From Siphonodentalium dalli (Eukaryota; Mollusca; Scaphopoda; Gadilida; Siphonodentaliidae), in the NCBI GenBank assembly GCA_032622095.1, contig CP136062.1, forward strand, positions 57,612,420 to 57,676,419: 64,000 nt of DNA, given 5' to 3'. Under the pieces are notes generated by a model that worked only from the letters and a program-made list of their open reading frames with translations, did not search any database and was not told the origin of the DNA. Both the position numbers and the translations under genes were made by a program. Positions 51,301-60,300 of the stretch are shown piece by piece. Every line of letters begins with the position of its first letter. Within the stretch, counting starts at the first letter, position 1.

Positions 51301-54300
51301 TTAAAAACAAAATTGCGCTGTGTTAACCTAAGGTGACTTGTATTTTGCTGAGAGCCAGCAGTTAAGTTACAGTAATGCTCTAAGTAATCGACTGCTTAAC
51401 CACAGCAGAATTATGAGTAACTTTTCAGGTTTAGTCGGAAATATAGCTTATTGCCATTCATCGGAAAGCTCTCGGTGAGAGCTTTCCGATGCCATATTAC
51501 TGAGAGCTTTCTGATGAATGGCAACAAGCCATATTTCCGACTAAATCCTGAAAAATTACCCATAATTCTGCTGTGGTTAAGGAGTCGATTAATTACTGCA
51601 TTACTGTACTGTTGATATTACTTGTGCAGTCATCAAAGTGACATGCCACGGGGATTTATTGAGAGAATATTTTATTATCGTCCCACTATTTCAAAGCATT
51701 ATGTATTATTAAAGATTGTTTATCTTATCCTAGCAAGTTTTATTTTGATTCCGCGGTATAAATTAAATCTAAATCGAAGACACCAGTCCGGAAATGCTTT
51801 CATCAATTAATATTGATCTTAACTTAATATTTTTCTGGTAATCGAATACATACAACCTTTCGGGACAGTTTTACAAGCTATTTTTAGAACAGAAACTTCA
51901 GGCCATCTCGCGGAAAGGTCTTGTGCATACCAACAGGGAGAACTCTATCTTATTAGTACCCTCAATCATTGCAAGGCAAATTGCATTTCAACTAACAGTG
52001 TTCACTGTGATTTACACTTTGCTTGATCAGAATTAAACCACTTCATTATTTTATTCACAAAAACGTTATTTGTTGTCTTGAAATCAAGTTTTATAAAGAT
52101 TATGTTGTTAATTGTGGCCTGAAAGAGATACACTATCCTTAAATTATTATTTTTTGTTTATATGTTTATTGAGATATTATAATATAAATAAGATAATTTT
52201 ATATAAACAAAACATTTTCTTTTACACCCAAGAGAAATTAAAAGTATCATTCAGGACTTGTTGTGAGTATTATATGGTAGGATAGTTATACTTCTATTCT
52301 AATATGGAATCCTAATTTCTATTGATGTATTAAAATGAAACTAACATGTTTATCTTAGGATTTTTCTATTTCCCCTTAATAGTTTCTCACATACATGTAA
52401 CAAATAGAAGGGGCTAGAAAGATATTTAGGGAGGTCACTGAAAATTAAGTCCTGGATGATACTCAAAGGATGACATTCGCACAAATCAAAATACACGTTT
52501 CACAAGACATGGTTAATATTCAAGGGAAGGCAACAGGAAATGATAACATATCATATTAATACCTTTTAAATTGGTAATTGCTGTTAAATCGCAGGTGATT
52601 TCTGTCGAACCAGCACATATTTCCAACATCTGAATTTGACTCTCGTACTCTACAATAGACCCGACATCACACCTGACAATGGTTCGTAATTCAGACACGG
52701 CTGGGGTACAGGTCACATCTGTCAGTGAAGGCAGTGTTGAGTCAGATGACACAGACATACTGGTCGCCAGTTCAATATTCCCGGCTTTGTCCTGTGCCAG
52801 AGTATTAACAAAAACTGTTGTTCCATGGTCCATACTGAAGCTGATTGTTTCAGAATCAAGCAGTTTCCCATGATTGCTGACGTCATCAACTGATTCTTGG
52901 TTCGGACTGATGAAATACTTTGTGAAGTCCAATCCACCTGAATAAGTAATAAACCAATATATAGTAATGCCCTAAGTAATTGACTCCTTAACCACAGCAG
53001 AATTATGGGTAACTTTTCAGGATTTAGTTAGAAATATGACATGTTGCCATTCATCGGAAAGCTCTCAGTGAGAGCTTTCCGATGCATGGCAACAAGCCAT
53101 ATTTCCGACTAAATCTTGAAAAGTTACCCATAATTCTTCTGTGGTTAAGTAGTCAATTACTTAGGGCATTATTGTAGGTAGTGCCATGCAAAGTCAATTT
53201 CCCATTTCTCAGCCCCGTGCACATGGTCCTGAAACCATGTGCAAATGTTTTATTCACGTTATATATAAAAACAAAATTATCATCGGTACAAATTAATTAC
53301 AGTACGTTTTTATGCAAACTTGCTCTGAACTGAGATCACAAACACACCCGTTTCCAGATTCAAATTACCGATTCATACACGACCATCATGATGAATTGCA
53401 ATGTCAATGACACTGTAGCTCAACTTAGAAAGGGATAATTTAATGTGTTACAGTCAACGGAGCAATTAGGAATGCGGAAAGTTGAAATGTCTAAGTAATA
53501 CTAGATTATCAACATGAAGAGATATATATAAAGTAAAATCCAAGATGGCCACATACCGTACTGACCCGGCTCAAGGCCCATGCCCGTGTTTAAGCCCACC
53601 CATATCTTTTGACCAAATTCCATGCACAGGGGTATATTCGTGTTTAAGCCCACCCCATATTTTGTTAAATTTCAGCGGTGGTAAGTAATTATTTGCTAAT
53701 GATCGATACTTCCCAAATAAATAATTCCAATATATAACGGGAAGAATATTCACAAACGATCGGTGACGGCGAGAATGCCACGAAAAATGGAAAGTTATAC
53801 TTCGTAGGTAAGTGATAATAATATATAAAATAAAATAAAGTGAATCTTAAAATCTCATTTGTTTATTCAATTATACTTCCTGGGGGAAACCAAACGTCGA
53901 CAGACATCAAACCCACTCGCTAACGGCGTATATCTGAGAACGCGGTAAACATCAATCACTTCAAAGAATCACGTGCGTGCATCGCACACATGTCAACAAC
54001 AGTACTGTAAAAACATATTCTTTGTATGTCGGTATGTTCCTACATGTGGCCAAACACAAAAAGAACTCATTCCCTGGTTATGTAAACACACGGTGGGTAT
54101 AATAATGGGGCAGAAGGGGCACTTGTCATTCAACAACAACAACAGCATAAGATGCCTTCAAAAAAAGAGATACCGATGTCGTATTGGTACCCGGTGGTTA
54201 GTATATAATAATCATTATTTAAAATTTTTAAACTGCTATTTTTTCACGTTTTACGGTATAGACTATAGTCTATAGTATAAACATTAATCTGTGTCAACGG

Positions 54301-57300
54301 TTTGGGAGCGATGACTCTAAACATTAAAACACGTGTTTTTTTTTATACGTATTTACAACGTCATTTCGTTAATTAACTAGACTCCCTGGCTTTGTTAAAT
54401 TGGTCACTATTGTATTGTAACATCTTTGTAGACAGCGGGCCATGAATAGAGCACTGGGTTCATTGTTATCCTAATCGGATTAAGTCGCTCTCTTATATGT
54501 TGCATAATATTTCCCTGTACAATTTTCTGACATTTTTTAATTATCTGAACATTGATATAAACTATAGATAATAACTATAGATATAGACTATAGATAGTGG
54601 ATTTACCCAACTGTCTGAAATGGCTGAAAAATCCGATGACCCATGATGCTTACAAACTGTCATTTATGGGAATTTTGTGCAATAAAACAAGACAACAAGT
54701 AATATTTTAATATACACATAAAAATGAAACAAATACTTTCTCAAAGTAACTTATACTTAACTTTATTTAATCTGGAAGACGTGTATATTTCACCGAAACT
54801 CTGCTGGATCGACTTTATTTTTTCTTCAGTTTTACTGTCCCGATTTCTTGGGATTTTTGGTTTGCAAAGGGTCATATTCGGGTTTAAGCCCACTTGGATT
54901 TTTGAGCTCAAATAAAACAAAGGCCCCCTGGGCCTAAACGCGGGTCAGTACGGTAAGTACAGGAGGCCATGTTTTCCAATGAATTTCAATTAATTTTAAT
55001 TGCGCCCATCTAGTGGTCACCCAAAAGCCCTTATGAAGTTTGGTGATGATAGAATGAGGGATGTGGTGATTGTGGTCTGTAGGATGTGCCAAAGGATAGA
55101 GTCATGCAATGAGTAAAATCCAAGATGGCTGTCGGTAGCCATGATTTTCATAAACAAATTTCAAATTTGATAGCTCCCATCTAGAGGTGATCCTAAACAT
55201 GTCTGTAAAAGTTTCAAAACAAATCTCCAATAGATGTGGACTGCAGGAGGTGCCGATAGATTAAAATTTGAAATCCAAGGTGGCTGCTGGTGGTCATGGT
55301 TTTGAAAAAATTTTGGATAAATACTTATGGCTCCCATCTAGAGGTCACCCCAAAGATCCATAATGAAGTTTGGTGACAATCGGATGAGCGATGTGGTCTG
55401 TAGAGTGTGCCAAAGGATTTAGTCATGCAATGAGTAAAATCCAAGATGGCTGTCGGCGGCCATGTTTTTCATAAAAAAATTATTAGTGATTAGGGAGGTG
55501 CCCGAGACCTTTTCATTGGTTGGCCTAAGAAACAACAAATGCCAATTATTGCTGTTATTGCCGCCATTTGGGCTAACACATTATTAACCTCCATAAATAT
55601 TCATAGCCAAAGTTTACCATTCATAGCAAGTAGTTTAATATGTTAAAACTGATTGTCTGACATATTTAGTTCAACAGTTACCTGACTTATAGAGTGAAAA
55701 ATAACTAATTTAATCCTTTGGTGGGTAGAACATTTATGTCGTTTACGGTAAATATAGGATAATATTATGTTACCATTTACATAACTCAAAAAAATCATCT
55801 CCTAAAAGGAAACTTTTAATAGGTCTAATGTGGATGGATATAGAGAATATCCGCATAGTGCAGCTGAATAAAGAATTTATTTTTGCGAGTATGTGGGCAT
55901 CTATTTGGCGAGCCTCTAGGCGAGCCAAATAGATGCCCACATACGAGCAAAAATAAATTCTTTATTCAGCTGCACTATGTGGATGTTCTGTTTATTCACC
56001 AAACGAATTTATATGTATTTTATCGCAGTTTTTGTCAAAAAACATCGCAAAATTCACAGGCTCCTTACAGAGAAGCGATGACCTACTTAGCGACTTTATC
56101 TGTATAGTAGAGACTAATTAATTATGAAACAGTTTTGTATTCATGCGACTGCGCCGCGAAATAGTCCGCAATATAATTGCTAAATTATGCCGGAAAAATA
56201 TCATAGCATGGTGTAATTTCTAATAAAATCTAAATGATTTGCGTAACGTTCAAATCTAAAACTGAAATGTACGAATATAGCAGTCATGTGAATTTGGATG
56301 TTTGTGCTTGAAACTTTTTAATGAATTGAATGAAAGTCTGAATTTTAGCAGTACTCAGCACCAGCACTATAAGATCGCAGTGCAAATGTACCACTACCAG
56401 CTCACGGAAGAATATCTTATACTTTATATAGTAACAAACTGCCAATTGCTTAATCAAGTTATAGATTTCACCAACTGAACATTTAAAAATTCTATTTGAG
56501 TGCGTTTTGGGGTGCATCCTTTGATCTTTTAGAAAGTTGTTGCACGAAAAAACGTTGTGTATGTTGATGTTTCTAAGGACGCTGTCACTAACAACGGAAA
56601 CCAGCATGGTCCGTTCTAATGATGCTCCATAACGTTGTTACGACCCAGTGACGTCACTCACGAACTGCTGGAGGTTAACTGCTCCAAGTTCTTGTTACCT
56701 TTCTTCCTTGCATATTTTAAGTTTATCTGTCTAGTAGAGGATGCTTTATCTGTCTAGTAGACGGATAGAGGCGTGGTTTATCTGATGGGCTTTATCTGTA
56801 TAGTAGACAGGGGTAGGAGGTGGATAAATTATGTTTATTATGATAATTGATTCGTGCTTTTAATAATGTTGTATGTATCATTTATTTGTAACAATAGGCC
56901 ATTGTTACAATATTACTCATTTCATTTGCAAAAATATATTCCTAAACGGATATGATGTCATATAAGACGTACCTACACACCAAAGGGTTAACTGTCTGCA
57001 ACATAGAGTACTGACAAGTAAGAAAGGCTTATAAAAAAAAGAAGACATATTTGCCAATATGGTTGCATTTTATTATAATACCGATCGTTTCCCAGACGCC
57101 TGGTACTCTGAATTTTGGAAAAAAAGCGAAAATCCATTCATCACTAACCTGAATCATCTCTGATCACGGACAATTCTATATTTTCCGTTCTCGATGTATA
57201 GACCCCGCCATCATTCTCAACATAGTCACCGCTCACATTTGAGTAGCTGAAGGACAAGGTCGGAGGGGTGATATCAGCAGTGAAACCATTTGATGATGAC

Positions 57301-60300
57301 ACAATGTAATCCTCATGGCAATCGTGTCCAGTTCTGGCTCGAACCGATGAGAAGTAGAGTTTCCCTTCAACCAGATGCAAGTTTACTTGTGCGTGGCCAA
57401 CTCCTGAGGTGTCAACTACCAATCCGTAGCTTGTATAAGGCATGACGTCAGTCGCAAATTTTTCATGGCCGATTCCCCAGTCGTAACCCTCAATATTGCA
57501 GGCTTTGCTTTCAAAACTTTCGAAAGTAATGGCAACAGAGGTGATGTCATTACTTGTGTCAATATCTTCTTGAATACGTCCGTCTGACACAGTTCCTACA
57601 ATACAATCACATCAATTAATCCTTTCTTTACTAAATGGATGTTTGATGAACTTATTTTCTCAATATTTCCTAAGGGAACTACTCAACAAGTAAAGAAAAG
57701 GTTAATCAGATTATTAGGCCAAAGTCACAACCGGGAAAGCACGGCAAACTTGAAATTCTGTTGTCCATAATTCTTATAACAATAAGGGTACTTTATAAGA
57801 TTTCTCATATGATTTGAATGATTTTGTGCCATGTACCACATTATCGGAAGTATTTAAAACCACATGGGGATTTGCGCTCCAAAATACACCATATAATATT
57901 TAATTTAGAATTGATCCCGGTATTGAAATATGTTGATAAATTACCTGAACTACCTTTCTATGAGCATTATATGTCCCAGAAAGACGCATTGAAGTCACGT
58001 TTCGGTGAGCATGAAACATTTCTCATTTCTTATCAGATAGGGTAACCATATTAGAGTACAGTAATGCCCTAAAAAATTGACTCCTTAACCACATCAGAAT
58101 TATGGGTAATTGTTCAGGATTTAGTCGGAAATATGGCTTGTTGCCATTCATCGGAAAGCTCTCAGTGAGAACTTTCGGATGAATGGCAACAGCGTTCGCA
58201 CTGTCGGTAGCCAAATTAGCCAATGGCTAATGACGATAGTAGATGTGAGGAAGCTACTGAACAGACGAACGAACCTGACGAAGCACTACTGAATATGAAG
58301 AGACCGAATGACATTAGTTTACTGACGCCTAATAAGACTTCTGATGTTCAGACATTGGGCTCTCCGTTGAGAGCCTAATCGTCAAAACGTATAAGCTGTA
58401 TACTGGTTATGTAATTGATTAAGTCGTCTGTAAGATACAATACATAAATGCTTTGTTCGTTATAGAAGAGCAGTTCTTAACTCAATGGTTACGTAATGGG
58501 TGTCATAAAGTGCATCCCGTCTATTAACCGGGCTTCACATCATAAAAGATATGAATACAATAGATATTCATCAGTTAACACCTTACTACAGTATAATAAG
58601 CCATAGTTAACGGCCCACATGCCATGGTGTCAATGGCATAGAGTTATTACAATTAGTTTAGCGGATTATAATTATATAGAATGTTAGTTTCATGTTTGCG
58701 AATGCGAATGCCTGTGTGATATGTGATGATATGTTAGTATAATATTGTTTTTAAAGTTGTTTTTTGTGTTGTTTTAATTATGTTTTCATTCTGAGTATAA
58801 CAAATAAAGTTTAAAACAAATATTTTAGTCATTAATTGTGAACCGAACAGAAAACGATGATTTAATTTGGCTAAAGTTTTTTTCATTTGGCTAATAAAAT
58901 TTTGATTTGGCAAAAGTTTTTTTCGGTCCAGCGCGAACACTGAATGGCAACAAGCCATATTTCCGACTAAATCCTGAAAAAATTACCTATAATTCTGCTG
59001 TGGTTAAGGAGTCGATTATTTAGGGCATTACTGTATCTCTTTAAGTCAATATGAAAATAACTCTGCCAAAACAAGTCTCACTGCATGGCCTCACAATTTC
59101 TGCTACATCACTAACCTGGAACATTTGCTTCGAGGATTCTGATTGGTCCTCTAACTGTGACAGCTGATGTCTGGCCCGCCCCATTCATCGCTTTCACCGA
59201 CACCCAGTACTCAATTCCAGTTGACAAATTGAGGTTTTGTAGGTGGAGAACGTCCCTTGGTTGATAATCTCTGAATGGCGCAATATCATCAAGCCCTGAT
59301 TGGCTGCCAACACCAATCAAAATTTCAGTAATTCCACTCTCGGCATCGTGGCAATCGACACCCACAGGCATGGAATTTGGATCCACATGTTCAATAATAC
59401 CATCTTCCACCATCTCATCTTCTTCAGTTTCCCCAATGAAAACCTGCAATACATAATGTTATGGCTGATTACTCCAATGAAAACCTGCAATACATAATGT
59501 TATGGCTGATTACTCCAATGAAAACCTGCAATACATAATGTTATGGCTGATTACTCCAATGAAACCTGTAACACGTCACGTCATGGCTAGTTTCATCAAC
59601 AAAAACCTGCAATACATCATGATATCATCTGTTTCACCAATGAAAACCGGCAATACTGTTATGCGTCATGTTAATTTTAACCAGTTCGACCAATGAAAAC
59701 CTGCAATACATTCATGTCATGACATGAAGGTCAGAGATTTTGTAATCTGAGCTATAGCTTTGCTTGGAAATAGACAATATGTTGTAATGGACCTTTACAC
59801 AGCTTTCAATCAAATAATTATTAGCAGATAGTTTCTCCAAATCAATGACTGAGCAGATTGCTTGCTGCATTTATATTCTTTGTAAACCCTAAAATTGTAT
59901 CTGCGCATATTTTTAGTGTTAAATTACCCATTTCCAAAAAAAAATTGTGGTAATATGATAATGTATTGAAATTTTGATTTGTGCAATGATGTGATTATAA
60001 CAATATTTTTCATTTTGCGTGACACTCGTCATAATTTTCACAATTAAAAATGAAAAGAAAATATGTTCTTGGGTGTATTGTAAGCATATATGTGGAAGGC
60101 ATATTATACCCATGATAGGTGAGGGAAAACATTACTAAATGTGTTCATACCTATGTATGAGCATGTACTGCCTCGATTGTGCGTGACAAAAGCAGCTTCT
60201 ACCATATTGGCAATGTCAATCTGTTTTTGCCATAGATTGCACTTCACTTTCAATGGATTGTTATCACAACATGCAACCCCAGCTCTCAAACCGATGATCT

